NCBI RefSeq assembly: GCF_040253585.1
Contig: NZ_JBELAU010000011.1
Location: forward strand, 226,612-290,611
Direction: 5' to 3'
Length of the DNA: 64,000 nucleotides
From: Emticicia sp040253585
GTDB taxonomy: Bacteria; Bacteroidota; Bacteroidia; Cytophagales; Spirosomataceae
Part shown: positions 34,397-42,400 of the stretch, piece after piece
How positions within the stretch are numbered: position 1 is the stretch's first letter
How the letters are laid out: each line of letters begins with the position of its first letter
Made by a program: the position numbers and the translations under genes
The notes under the pieces: model-generated
The model's database searches: none
What the model saw: the letters and a program-made list of their open reading frames with translations, nothing else
Told to the model about the DNA's origin: nothing

Positions 34397-36634
34397 ATGA
34401 ATTATTTTCTCAAATATAATTTTATCATTATCATACTCTTCCTGAGTATCGTTAATAGCTCTGCTCAAAATGTGAGTGGTATAGTACTGGATAAAAATAA
34501 TGGAAAAGAAGAGCCAATTATTGGAGCAACCGTCAACTGGCTCGGTACAAAAATAGCAACCTCGACCGATGTTGAAGGAAAATTTACGATTGCTCGTTCA
34601 AAAGCTAAAAAACTGATAATCAGCTTCGTAGGATATAAACCTGATACACTCGACATTAGCAACGAAACCGATTTAAGGGTTTATTTACAATCTGAGAATC
34701 AATTACAAGAAGTGGTTGTACGAAGCAGCTCTACCTCGATGGATAGACTCTCGCCGATTCATACAGAAATCCTAACGTCAAAAGCCTTAGCTAAAGCCGC
34801 TTGTTGTAATCTTTCTGAAAGTTTCGAGACAAACGCCTCGGTTTCAGTCAGTTATGCAGATGCCGTAACAGGTGCAAAACAAATTCAACTTTTGGGTTTG
34901 GCAGGTACCTATGTTCAAACGAATGTTGAAAATATTCCTTCACTCAGAGGTTTAGCAACAACATTCGGCCTAAATTATATTCCAGGTACTTGGATTCAGT
35001 CGATTGATATTGGTAAAGGTGCAGGTTCGGTCGTAAATGGTTATGAATCAATGACTGGACAAATAAATGTAGAATTACAAAAGCCCGATTTGGCCGAGAA
35101 GGTTTACTTAAATACTTATGTCAATAGTTTAGGTCGTGGCGAAATCAATCTAAATTTAGCTCATATTTTTAAACCTAAAGCAGAAAATAAGCCAAAATGG
35201 TCGGTAGCATTACTGACACACGGCTCAACGATGCAAACTAAGATTGATAAAAACAATGATAATTTTTATGATTTGCCCAAATATACGCAAGCTAATTTTA
35301 TTAATCGTTGGAAATATGAATCAGATAAAATCGTGGCTCAGTTTGGCGTAAAATACTTGCATGATACTCGTTTGGGTGGACAAATCACTAAAAATCCGTT
35401 GTCTCTGGACAATTTGATTTACCGATTTTCAAATACAACTAACCGAGCAGAATTCTTTTCAAAAACGGCAAAGCTCTATCAATCAAAACCCTATCGAGGT
35501 TTAGGATTGATTTTAAATGGAATTGTACATGATTCAAAATCTCAATTTGGGTTTCGACCATACAACGGAAAACAACAAACCCTCTACGGAAATCTGATTT
35601 ATCAAGATATTTTTGGCAACACCAATCATTCTTACAAAACAGGTTTGAGCTTTTTGTATGATAATTATGACGAAAAATTTGCCGATTTACCATATAAAAG
35701 AGAAGAAATTGTAAAAGGTGGCTTTTTTGAATACACCTACAAAAACCTTGATAAATTAACAGCCGTTGCTGGTACTCGACTCGACTTTCACAATTTATAC
35801 GGTACAATTTTTACTCCTCGCTTACATTTTCTTTATAATGCAACTGAAAATACAGCACTAAGACTCTCGGCTGGAAAAGGTTTTCGTACTGCCAATCCAT
35901 TTGCTGAATATTTTGGTAATTTAGTTAGTTCTCGAACCATTCGTATTCTTGAAAACATTCAACCAGAGGTTTCGTGGAATTATGGTGTAAGTTTGACAAA
36001 AACTTTTGGTAAGTCAAACCTGATTATTGATTTATTTCATACCAATTTCCAAAATCAGTTAATTGGCGACACCGAACATCCAAATTTCTTGTATTTCTAT
36101 AACTCGCAAGGCAAAAACTTTGCAAATTCAGCACAAATCGAGCTAAATCTCGTGCCGGCTCCTCGTCTTGAATTTAAAGTTGCTTACCGTTATTCGGATG
36201 TTTGGCAGACTTTGGGAAAAGCATTTGAGCAGAAAATTACGGTTCAGAAAATGTTTATTCCAAGAGATAGAATATTGTTTAATATTGGCTATGCCCTCCC
36301 TTACGATAAATGGAAATTTGATGCAACTTTACAGTATAATGGCAAACGACGAATTCCTAATTTATCGACCGAGTACCTACATACAAGTTATGAAACCATG
36401 CCAATTCAGTTTGCACCAGCGTTCATAAATCTGAATGCACAAGTAAGTCGTTCGTTCAGAAGATGGGATGTATATGTTGGTGGTGAAAACTTAACTAATT
36501 TTACTCAAAAATCACCAATCATTACACCCGAAAATCCATTCGGTAGCAGATTTGATGCTGGAAGTGCATGGGGGCCAGTTGTTGGTCGTATAATCTATTT
36601 TGGCACCCGTTATAAATTAGGTGGTCGAATTTAG
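34397..36634 (+). CDS. TonB-dependent outer-membrane receptor of the metal locus
   Basis: A 745-residue receptor: signal peptide (ending NSSAQ), a carboxypeptidase-regulatory-like N-terminal domain (VSGIVLDKNNGKEEPIIGAT), a plug domain from about residue 110, and a beta-barrel ending in RIIYFGTRYKLGGRI. The plug holds a vicinal Cys pair in KAACCNLSESFE and the usual GAGSVVNGYESMTGQINVEL. It should import a substrate across the outer membrane with TonB energy. Being flanked by two YncE-like lipoproteins recalls the YncD/YncE pair of E. coli. A metal or metal-chelate substrate is inferred from the HMA genes around it. Confidence 0.88.
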   Translation: MNYFLKYNFIIIILFLSIVNSSAQNVSGIVLDKNNGKEEPIIGATVNWLGTKIATSTDVEGKFTIARSKAKKLIISFVGYKPDTLDISNETDLRVYLQSENQLQEVVVRSSSTSMDRLSPIHTEILTSKALAKAACCNLSESFETNASVSVSYADAVTGAKQIQLLGLAGTYVQTNVENIPSLRGLATTFGLNYIPGTWIQSIDIGKGAGSVVNGYESMTGQINVELQKPDLAEKVYLNTYVNSLGRGEINLNLAHIFKPKAENKPKWSVALLTHGSTMQTKIDKNNDNFYDLPKYTQANFINRWKYESDKIVAQFGVKYLHDTRLGGQITKNPLSLDNLIYRFSNTTNRAEFFSKTAKLYQSKPYRGLGLILNGIVHDSKSQFGFRPYNGKQQTLYGNLIYQDIFGNTNHSYKTGLSFLYDNYDEKFADLPYKREEIVKGGFFEYTYKNLDKLTAVAGTRLDFHNLYGTIFTPRLHFLYNATENTALRLSAGKGFRTANPFAEYFGNLVSSRTIRILENIQPEVSWNYGVSLTKTFGKSNLIIDLFHTNFQNQLIGDTEHPNFLYFYNSQGKNFANSAQIELNLVPAPRLEFKVAYRYSDVWQTLGKAFEQKITVQKMFIPRDRILFNIGYALPYDKWKFDATLQYNGKRRIPNLSTEYLHTSYETMPIQFAPAFINLNAQVSRSFRRWDVYVGGENLTNFTQKSPIITPENPFGSRFDAGSAWGPVVGRIIYFGTRYKLGGRI

Positions 36635-36710
36635 TTTTTAGTAAAATACTTTTAAAATATACATTTAAACTCGGTAAATTCGTTTTATATATAAGAAAAA
36701 ATATAATATA

Positions 36711-37778
36711 ATGCAATTAAAAAAACGAATTTACACATTTAAAATACTGATTATCAATGGTTTATTTTTCATTCTATTTTTATCATCATGTAAAGAGAAG
36801 AAAGGAATAGAAACCGAACCAATAGTTACAGATTATCCAAAGGGGTATGTTGTAAACGGAGCAAGCAACAATGTTTCAATCATTGATTTGAATGAATTAA
36901 GTGTAAAAAATATCATTCAAATGACCGAACTTGGGCGTTTTCCACACCATATAAATCTTTCGACCGATGGGAAAAAATTGGCAGTTGCTTTACCCGAATT
37001 TGACTTTTTACTTGGCCATGCAGCATTGCATAATGCAACTGATAAAAAAGGTGGTGTGGCCGTTCTTGATGCTCAAAATGGAAATACTTTGTTGAAAATA
37101 GCAGTTCCAAGTGTCAATTTCAATGCAGTTTTTAGTCCTGATGGGAGTGAAATCTGGACAGCAAGCTCGACACATACAGGCGAAATGTTTGTTTATGATG
37201 CCAATAATGGAATGCTAAAAAGTCAAGTTACGCTTGGTGCTGATCCCTCAGAAGTCGTTTTTTCAAAAGATGGGCAGTATGTTTTTGTGGCATTGGGTGA
37301 AAGCAGTTTTGTTTATGTTTTGAATGCTAAAACAAGATTAATTACCAAAACAATAAAAGTTGACGCTTTTCCGACCAATGTTTGGGCTGGAAGTGATGAC
37401 AAAATTTATGTAGAAAACAAAGTTGCCCATACCATAAATATCATAGATGCCAAAACTTTAACTGTCGTTGATTATTTAGATGTTGCTTTTACACCTGGAC
37501 AAATCGCTTATAATCAAAGCCTTAACGAACTTTGGATTTGTCAAGCAGGTGAAAATAAAGTAGCATATTTTGAAAGAAAAAATAATCTTTGGAGTTTGAA
37601 AGGGAGCATCGTAACTGGTAATGATGCTCACGCCATAACTTTTACAAAAGATATGAAACGAGCATTTGTGGTCAATCAAAAAGGAAATACTGTTTCGGTG
37701 ATTGATGCTGTAAATCATACGAAAACAAAGGATATTTCAGTAGGTAGCCAACCTAACGGAATCGTATTAAAAGAATAA
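36711..37778 (+). CDS. YVTN/YncE-like beta-propeller lipoprotein (copy 2)
   Basis: A 355-residue paralogue of the lipoprotein at 33337. The lipobox FLSSC places the lipid on Cys27. YVTN-type blades are visible (VSIIDLNELSVKNIIQ, GGVAVLDAQNGNTLLKI, VSVIDAVNHTKTKDISVGSQPNGIVLKE). It keeps the first copy's His positions: RFPHHINLSTDGKKL, LLGHAALHN, SSTHTGEMFVYD and GNDAHAITFTKDM. Sequence similarity is strong in blades one and seven. It lies 76 nt after the receptor gene, so the receptor is bracketed by two copies. Confidence 0.82.
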   Translation: MQLKKRIYTFKILIINGLFFILFLSSCKEKKGIETEPIVTDYPKGYVVNGASNNVSIIDLNELSVKNIIQMTELGRFPHHINLSTDGKKLAVALPEFDFLLGHAALHNATDKKGGVAVLDAQNGNTLLKIAVPSVNFNAVFSPDGSEIWTASSTHTGEMFVYDANNGMLKSQVTLGADPSEVVFSKDGQYVFVALGESSFVYVLNAKTRLITKTIKVDAFPTNVWAGSDDKIYVENKVAHTINIIDAKTLTVVDYLDVAFTPGQIAYNQSLNELWICQAGENKVAYFERKNNLWSLKGSIVTGNDAHAITFTKDMKRAFVVNQKGNTVSVIDAVNHTKTKDISVGSQPNGIVLKE

Positions 37779-37807
37779 TTTAATCAATAATAAAACGTAA
37801 TCAAACA

Positions 37808-38161
37808 ATGAAAAAACTCATTTCAATTTTAACTATTTTACTGACTATCAGTACATTAACTTTTGCAATAGAGCCACCAAAAACTGCTGAAGTAAAAATC
37901 AAAACATCAGCAAAATGTGGTATGTGCAAAAAGCGTATCGAGCGTGACTTGGGCGTTTCAAAAGGAATTGTTAATTCTAACTTAAACTTAGATGATAAAG
38001 TTGTAACGATTACTTACAATACAAAAAAGACAAATCCAGAAAAAATCAAGCAAGTAATTTCAAAAATTGGTTACGATGCCGACGAAATCATTGCCGACCA
38101 AAAATCGCATGATGCTTTACCAAGTTGTTGCCAGAAAACAGCTGCTGCTCACAAAGATTGA
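37808..38161 (+). CDS. Exported HMA-domain metal-binding protein
   Basis: A 117-residue protein with a signal peptide (about 1-20, LTISTLTFA) and one HMA domain in which Cys37-Gly-Met-Cys40 (SAKCGMCKKRIERDLG) replaces the GMTCxxC form. The end DALPSCCQKTAAAHKD adds a second Cys pair and His. It should be a periplasmic metal carrier, comparable in plan to MerP or CopZ-like exported proteins. It is the last gene of the metal locus and is followed by a strong terminator. Confidence 0.85.
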   Translation: MKKLISILTILLTISTLTFAIEPPKTAEVKIKTSAKCGMCKKRIERDLGVSKGIVNSNLNLDDKVVTITYNTKKTNPEKIKQVISKIGYDADEIIADQKSHDALPSCCQKTAAAHKD

Positions 38162-38168
38162 TTGCAAC

Positions 38169-38203
38169 AAAAAAGGTGTTATTCTGAGAATAACACCTTT
38201 TTT
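38169..38203. terminator. Strong bidirectional terminator
   Basis: A perfect 16-nt stem (AAAAAAGGTGTTATTC with its complement, loop TGA) ending in six T on each strand. It separates the metal locus from the convergent sucC gene. Confidence 0.9.
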
Positions 38204-38222
38204 ATATACTTCAAACGAAAGA

Positions 38223-39440
38223 TTAATTTTCGTTCAATACTTTCTCAACTAATTCGGCTGCTTCTTTCAACACAATTGCTGAATATACTTTCAAACCTGA
38301 CTCGTTGATGATGGCAGCACCTTCAGCAGCGTTTGTTCCTTGCAAACGAACGATAATTGGCACTGGAATTTCGCCGATAGCTTTGTAAGCCTCAACAACA
38401 CCAGTAGCAACACGGTCGCAACGAACGATACCACCAAAAATATTAATCAAAATCGCCTTAACGTTCGGGTCTTTCAAGATAATTCTGAAACCAGCTTCAA
38501 CAGTTTTAGCATTTGCTCCACCGCCTACGTCAAGGAAGTTTGCAGGCTCACCACCAGCGAGCTTGATGATGTCCATAGTAGCCATTGCTAAACCAGCACC
38601 ATTTACCATACAACCAACGTTACCATCAAGTTTTACGTAATTTAGGTCATTGTTTGATGCTTCAACTTCTAATGGATCCTCTTCTTCTACATCACGCATT
38701 GCTGCTAAATCTGGGTGACGGTAAAGAGCATTATCATCTATATTTACTTTAGCATCAACGGCCAAAATTTTATTATCAGATGTTTTCAACACAGGGTTGA
38801 TTTCAAACATTGAAGAATCAGATTCAACATAAGCCTGATACAAAGAAGTTACAAACTTCACCATTTCTTTGTTTGCAGTACCTGTAAGACCTAATTTATC
38901 AGCAATTTTACGAGCTTGGAAAGCCTGTAAACCAACACGTGGGTCAATCCACTCTTTGAAAATTTTCTCAGGTGTATGCTCAGCCACCTCTTCGATATCC
39001 ATACCACCTTCAGTCGAAGCCATGATTACATTGCAGCCTTTTGCTCTATCAAGCAAAATACCCATATAATATTCTTTCGGCTCGCTTTCGCCTGGATAAT
39101 AAGCATCTTCAGCAACCAAAACTTTGTTTACTTTCTTGCCTTCTGCTCCAGTTTGGATTGTTACTAATACATTTCCAAGCAAATTTGTTGAGATTCTTGT
39201 TACATCATCAGCAGATTTTGCTAATTGAACACCTCTTTGCTCAATGCCTACGATACTTCCTTTTCCACGTCCGCCCGCATGTATTTGTGATTTCACAACG
39301 GCAAACTTAGAGTTAGTCATTTCGGCAATTTGCTGATAGGCAGCTACGGCCTGCTCAGGTGTTTCGGCTACGATACCACGCTGGATTCGTACACCATAAC
39401 GGCTTAGTATTTCTTTACCTTGATACTCGTGAACGTTCAT
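38223..39440 (-). CDS. sucC: Succinyl-CoA synthetase beta subunit
   Basis: 405 residues from ATG 39440 (NVHEYQGKEILSRYGVRIQRG). An upstream in-frame ATG at 39491 would add 17 residues coded by AT-rich leader, so I reject it. ATP-grasp features include KSQIHAGGRGKGS and FEINPVLKTSDNKILAVDAKVN. The C-terminal CoA-ligase part has FLDVGGGANAKTVEAGFRIIL and NIFGGIVRCDRVATGVVEA. It makes ATP or GTP from succinyl-CoA in the TCA cycle with SucD, whose gene is not adjacent. Confidence 0.94.
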   Translation of the reverse strand: MNVHEYQGKEILSRYGVRIQRGIVAETPEQAVAAYQQIAEMTNSKFAVVKSQIHAGGRGKGSIVGIEQRGVQLAKSADDVTRISTNLLGNVLVTIQTGAEGKKVNKVLVAEDAYYPGESEPKEYYMGILLDRAKGCNVIMASTEGGMDIEEVAEHTPEKIFKEWIDPRVGLQAFQARKIADKLGLTGTANKEMVKFVTSLYQAYVESDSSMFEINPVLKTSDNKILAVDAKVNIDDNALYRHPDLAAMRDVEEEDPLEVEASNNDLNYVKLDGNVGCMVNGAGLAMATMDIIKLAGGEPANFLDVGGGANAKTVEAGFRIILKDPNVKAILINIFGGIVRCDRVATGVVEAYKAIGEIPVPIIVRLQGTNAAEGAAIINESGLKVYSAIVLKEAAELVEKVLNEN

Positions 39441-39490
39441 GTAAAGTAGGATTTTTTTTAGTTTTAAATTTTTTGCTAAATTAGTGAACA

Positions 39491-39518
39491 ATTATGAATT
39501 ATCAATTATCAATTATCA
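39491..39518. repeat. Heptad-word tandem upstream of sucC
   Basis: ATTATGA followed by three exact copies of ATTATCA in direct tandem. It lies in the divergent gap between sucC and the ABC ATPase gene at 39658; no inverted partner block is obvious. Confidence 0.65.
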
Positions 39519-39657
39519 ATTTATTGCTAATTTGGTGTAAGATTAAAAATTATCATAAATTATCAGCAAAAAAGGCTTATTTTTAGTCATTATTTTATTA
39601 TTAAAGTTTTATAACAAATTTAATAAGAGTGATTCTGGAGAATCACCCCAATGAAAA

Positions 39658-40317
39658 ATGCTAACAGCTAAAAGTATAAAAAAAAACTACGGAAACTTAC
39701 AGGTTTTAAAAGGAATCGACTTAGAAATAAATCAAGGTGAAATTATTTCGATAGTTGGAGCATCAGGAGCAGGAAAAACTACACTTCTTCAAATTCTCGG
39801 CACGCTCGATAAAGCCGATTCTGGCGAAGTCTTACTCAACGGAGTTGATTATAGTTTATTGAAAGACAAGGAGTTAGCAAAATTTAGGAATGAAAAAATT
39901 AGTTTTATTTTTCAATTTCATAACCTTATGCCCGAATTTACGGCCATAGAAAATGTGTGTTTACCAGCTTGGATTGGTGGAAAAGATAAGACAGAAACCA
40001 CTAAAAGGGCGGAAGAATTACTCCAACTTTTGGGTTTGAAAGAACGAGCAAAGCATTTTCCTTCGGAACTTTCGGGTGGAGAACAGCAACGAGTAGCCGT
40101 TGCGAGGGCATTGATTAATTCTCCAGCGGTAGTTTTTGCCGATGAACCAAGTGGAAATCTCGACTCAAAAAATGCAGAAGAATTACATCAATTGTTTTTT
40201 GAGTTGAGGAAACAATTCAATCAAACATTTGTTATTATTACTCATAACGTACATTTGGCAAATATGGCCGACCGAAAATTGGTTATGCAAGATGGCGTGA
40301 TAATTAGTGACTTGTAA
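39658..40317 (+). CDS. LolD/MacB-type ABC transporter ATPase
   Basis: A 219-residue ATP-binding protein with Walker A GASGAGKTT, Q-loop FIFQFHNLMPEFTAIENV, signature LSGGEQQRVAVARAL, Walker B VVFADEPSGNLDS and the H-loop VIITHNV. This pattern is that of the LolD/FtsE/MacB branch, which pairs with FtsX-type permeases. A LolC/E-like permease gene lies at 5431, so the two could form one lipoprotein-release transporter despite the distance; that pairing is inference. It is followed by a queuosine-precursor transporter gene. Confidence 0.9.
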   Translation: MLTAKSIKKNYGNLQVLKGIDLEINQGEIISIVGASGAGKTTLLQILGTLDKADSGEVLLNGVDYSLLKDKELAKFRNEKISFIFQFHNLMPEFTAIENVCLPAWIGGKDKTETTKRAEELLQLLGLKERAKHFPSELSGGEQQRVAVARALINSPAVVFADEPSGNLDSKNAEELHQLFFELRKQFNQTFVIITHNVHLANMADRKLVMQDGVIISDL

Positions 40318-40376
40318 CTGGTTACTGGAAATTGGTATAGATTCTCAGTAACAAAAAACCAATATCTAAACTAAAA

Positions 40377-41159
40377 ATGTCTGACTCAATAAGAACTAAA
40401 AAACAAACACTTTATCTTGTTTTGTGCGGGATTTTCTTGACCAATGCCGTTGTAGCTGAAGTAATTGGGGCAAAGATTTTTTCGGTTGAAGCTACTCTCG
40501 GAATTGACCCATTACAAATTCCGTTATTTGGGCAGAAGTTCAATTTTAATATGTCGGCTGGGGTTCTAAACTGGCCATTTGTCTTCATTACCTCAGATAT
40601 TATCAATGAATATTTTGGTAAATCTGGCGTAAAGAAAATTTCTTACCTAACCGCCATTTTGATTGCTTATGCTTTTATCATTATTTATATTTCGACGATA
40701 GTTTCGCCCGCTGATTTTTGGGTAAATCACAATAATAAAGATAAAGCTGGAAATTTTCTAAATATTGATGATGCTTACGGAATCATCTTCCGCCAAGGCC
40801 TTGGTATCATTTTGGGGTCAATTACAGCCTTTTTAGTTGGACAAATCTTGGATGCAACGGTTTTTCATTGGCTCAGAAAATATACCAATAATAAAATGAT
40901 TTGGTTGCGTGCCACAGGTTCAACGCTTATTTCTCAGTTGATTGATAGCTTTGTAGTGGTTTTTATTGCCTTTTATGTTTTTGGAAACTGGACGATTACG
41001 GAAGTTCTTACTACTGGAACGAATAATTACATTTATAAGTTTGTAGTCGCAATTTTGCTAACTCCAATAATTTATTTGGCTCATAATATTATTGATAAAT
41101 ATTTGGGAAAAGAACATGCCCATCAGATTATTGATGAAGCAACATTTACACCTATGTAA
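40377..41159 (+). CDS. Queuosine precursor transporter (YhhQ/VUT family)
   Basis: A 260-residue protein with about six membrane segments, matching the VUT/YhhQ family: VVAEVIGAKIFSV near the start, SAGVLNWPFVFITSDIINEYFGK (a family hallmark), and RATGSTLISQLIDSFVVVFIAFY later. It imports 7-deazaguanine precursors of queuosine for tRNA modification. It is somewhat longer than the E. coli protein because of the loop around residue 115-130. The gene ends before a hairpin shared with the convergent FeoB-associated gene. Confidence 0.88.
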   Translation: MSDSIRTKKQTLYLVLCGIFLTNAVVAEVIGAKIFSVEATLGIDPLQIPLFGQKFNFNMSAGVLNWPFVFITSDIINEYFGKSGVKKISYLTAILIAYAFIIIYISTIVSPADFWVNHNNKDKAGNFLNIDDAYGIIFRQGLGIILGSITAFLVGQILDATVFHWLRKYTNNKMIWLRATGSTLISQLIDSFVVVFIAFYVFGNWTITEVLTTGTNNYIYKFVVAILLTPIIYLAHNIIDKYLGKEHAHQIIDEATFTPM

Positions 41160-41171
41160 AGCCCCTCCCTG

Positions 41172-41190
41172 CCCTCCCCAATAGGGAGGG
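41172..41190. terminator. Terminator hairpin between convergent genes
   Basis: CCCTCCC pairs with GGGAGGG across 5 nt and is followed by TATATTTTTA on the plus strand. It lies between the stops of the queuosine transporter and the FeoB-associated gene. Confidence 0.65.
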
Positions 41191-41197
41191 TATATTT

Positions 41198-41353
41198 TTA
41201 ATCTTTTGTAGGAATCTCAATCTTGCTGACTTGACAGTTTCCTGCACAACTGGCACAGCCCGAAGACTTTGAGGAAAATTGTTTACGTACGGTATTAACT
41301 AAATAAGCTACTGCACCAGCGAAAATGAGTCCGATAATAATGTTTTCTATCAT
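41198..41353 (-). CDS. FeoB-associated Cys-rich membrane protein
   Basis: 51 residues from ATG 41353 (IENIIIGLIFAGAVAYLVN). One membrane helix is followed by a basic stretch and the Cys cluster GCASCAGNCQ, the plan of the small FeoB-associated family. Its ATG overlaps the stop of the upstream DinB gene by 4 nt (ATGA), indicating coupling. The partner ferrous-iron transporter FeoB is not in the window. A longer open frame begins at 41398 but its first 15 residues are out-of-frame dinB sequence. Confidence 0.75.
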   Translation of the reverse strand: MIENIIIGLIFAGAVAYLVNTVRKQFSSKSSGCASCAGNCQVSKIEIPTKD

Positions 41354-41883
41354 TTTAGTGCTTGAATAATGTGTTGGTAATGATGCTCCGAATGCCAAGC
41401 ATACAAGGCGATAACTTCCTGCATATCAAACGATTTCTTGTACCCTCCATGGTAATAAGTTTTATTTAATCCTTTCTTATCAAGGCTTTTGAAAAGTACC
41501 ACCATACGCTTGTGTAAACCTTCGATAATTTGTAAAGATGGCTTAATTGGCAAAGAGTGATCAGGTAATAATGCCCAAGCAGCTTCGTCATAACCTTTGA
41601 TTGGTGGATTTTCTTCGGTCAATGCAAAACGTACACGAGTAAACATATTGATATGGCTGTCAGCAATATGATGCACGACTTGACGAATCGTCCATCCTTC
41701 AGGACGGTAAGGTGTATCTAATTGAGCATCAGATAGTTTTGATGTCAAAGCCTTTAATCGTTGAGGTAATTTCTCTAAAACCTTTATATGTGAACGAGTA
41801 TCTGATTTGGTGTATTTTTTACCATATTCAAAATCTCCGATTGGATATTTTAGCGATATTTCGCTTGATGCTTCAATATTCAT
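41350..41883 (-). CDS. DinB/YfiT-family putative metal-dependent hydrolase (bacillithiol-transferase-like)
   Basis: A 177-residue four-helix DinB-fold protein. The family metal-ligand histidines are in place: VVHHIADSHINMFTRVRF in the second helix region and YAWHSEHHYQHI in the last helix. The start LKYPIGDFEYGKKYT is typical of YfiT/BstA, the group that includes bacillithiol S-transferases. Together with the bacilliredoxin at 10184 this points to bacillithiol use. It is upstream of and coupled to the FeoB-associated gene. Confidence 0.82.
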   Translation of the reverse strand: MNIEASSEISLKYPIGDFEYGKKYTKSDTRSHIKVLEKLPQRLKALTSKLSDAQLDTPYRPEGWTIRQVVHHIADSHINMFTRVRFALTEENPPIKGYDEAAWALLPDHSLPIKPSLQIIEGLHKRMVVLFKSLDKKGLNKTYYHGGYKKSFDMQEVIALYAWHSEHHYQHIIQALK

Positions 41884-41886
41884 TAT

Positions 41887-42161
41887 CTAAGGAAAATTTT
41901 TATAAATTTCTTTACGAGCTAAGAAACGGCTAAGGATTACTGTCTCATTTTCAAAATAGAACCCCAATTCGATAATCTTTGATGCCTTTTGTACGAATCC
42001 GATAAACATTTTTAAAGCCTACCATTTTCTTTACACCTGTAATTTCATTTACACTACTGGCTCTTTTAATATCTTCAATAATATCTAATATGGCAGGTTT
42101 TAATAAATCGGGGACTTTTTTTAACATCACGTTCAAAACTTGCTTTATATGCATACTTCAT
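41887..42161 (-). pseudogene. RelE-type toxin broken by two homopolymer frameshifts
   Basis: The toxin should start at ATG 42161, overlapping the antitoxin stop (ATGA). It reads KYAYKASFERDVKK, then a seven-A run (42116-42122) shifts the frame; the next frame reads VPDLLKPAILDIIEDIKR to KGIKDYRIG; then a GGGG run (41962-41965) shifts it again, and the third frame reads FYFENETVILSRFLARKEIY and stops at 41887. Removing one base from each run gives a single 90-residue RelE with all expected segments. Either the gene has decayed or these are sequencing errors. Confidence 0.75.
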
Positions 42162-42364
42162 TGACGCAACCAGTTTTCAAAGTCTAATTTTTCTTCCCTG
42201 TTTAATATAGGACTTTCTTTTTCATCTTCCATCAACTTAAACAAAGCCAAGTCTTCTTTTTGCTGAGTTGTATAAGTTTTGGCTGGAATATTTACCAATT
42301 TCAAGAAACTCGAAATCGCTTTCAACTGGTCTTTATTCTCTGGTGTGATTACAAAAGTGGTCAT
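42158..42364 (-). CDS. Antitoxin of the RelE-type module
   Basis: A 68-residue protein starting TTFVITPENKDQLKAISSFLK, rich in Lys and Glu, with a C-terminal DFENWLRQ. Small size, charge, and a 4-nt overlap with a RelE-type toxin frame identify it as the antitoxin. Its N-terminal beta-strand followed by helix resembles other small Bacteroidota antitoxins of this arrangement. The frame is intact. Confidence 0.65.
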   Translation of the reverse strand: MTTFVITPENKDQLKAISSFLKLVNIPAKTYTTQQKEDLALFKLMEDEKESPILNREEKLDFENWLRQ

Positions 42365-42400
42365 TTAATTATAAAGAAATAATATTTGAAAGTGAAACAA

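Noticed and set aside
32531..38161. Standard copper-efflux operon (CopA/CusABC)
   Set aside because: No P-type ATPase, RND pump or multicopper oxidase in the locus.
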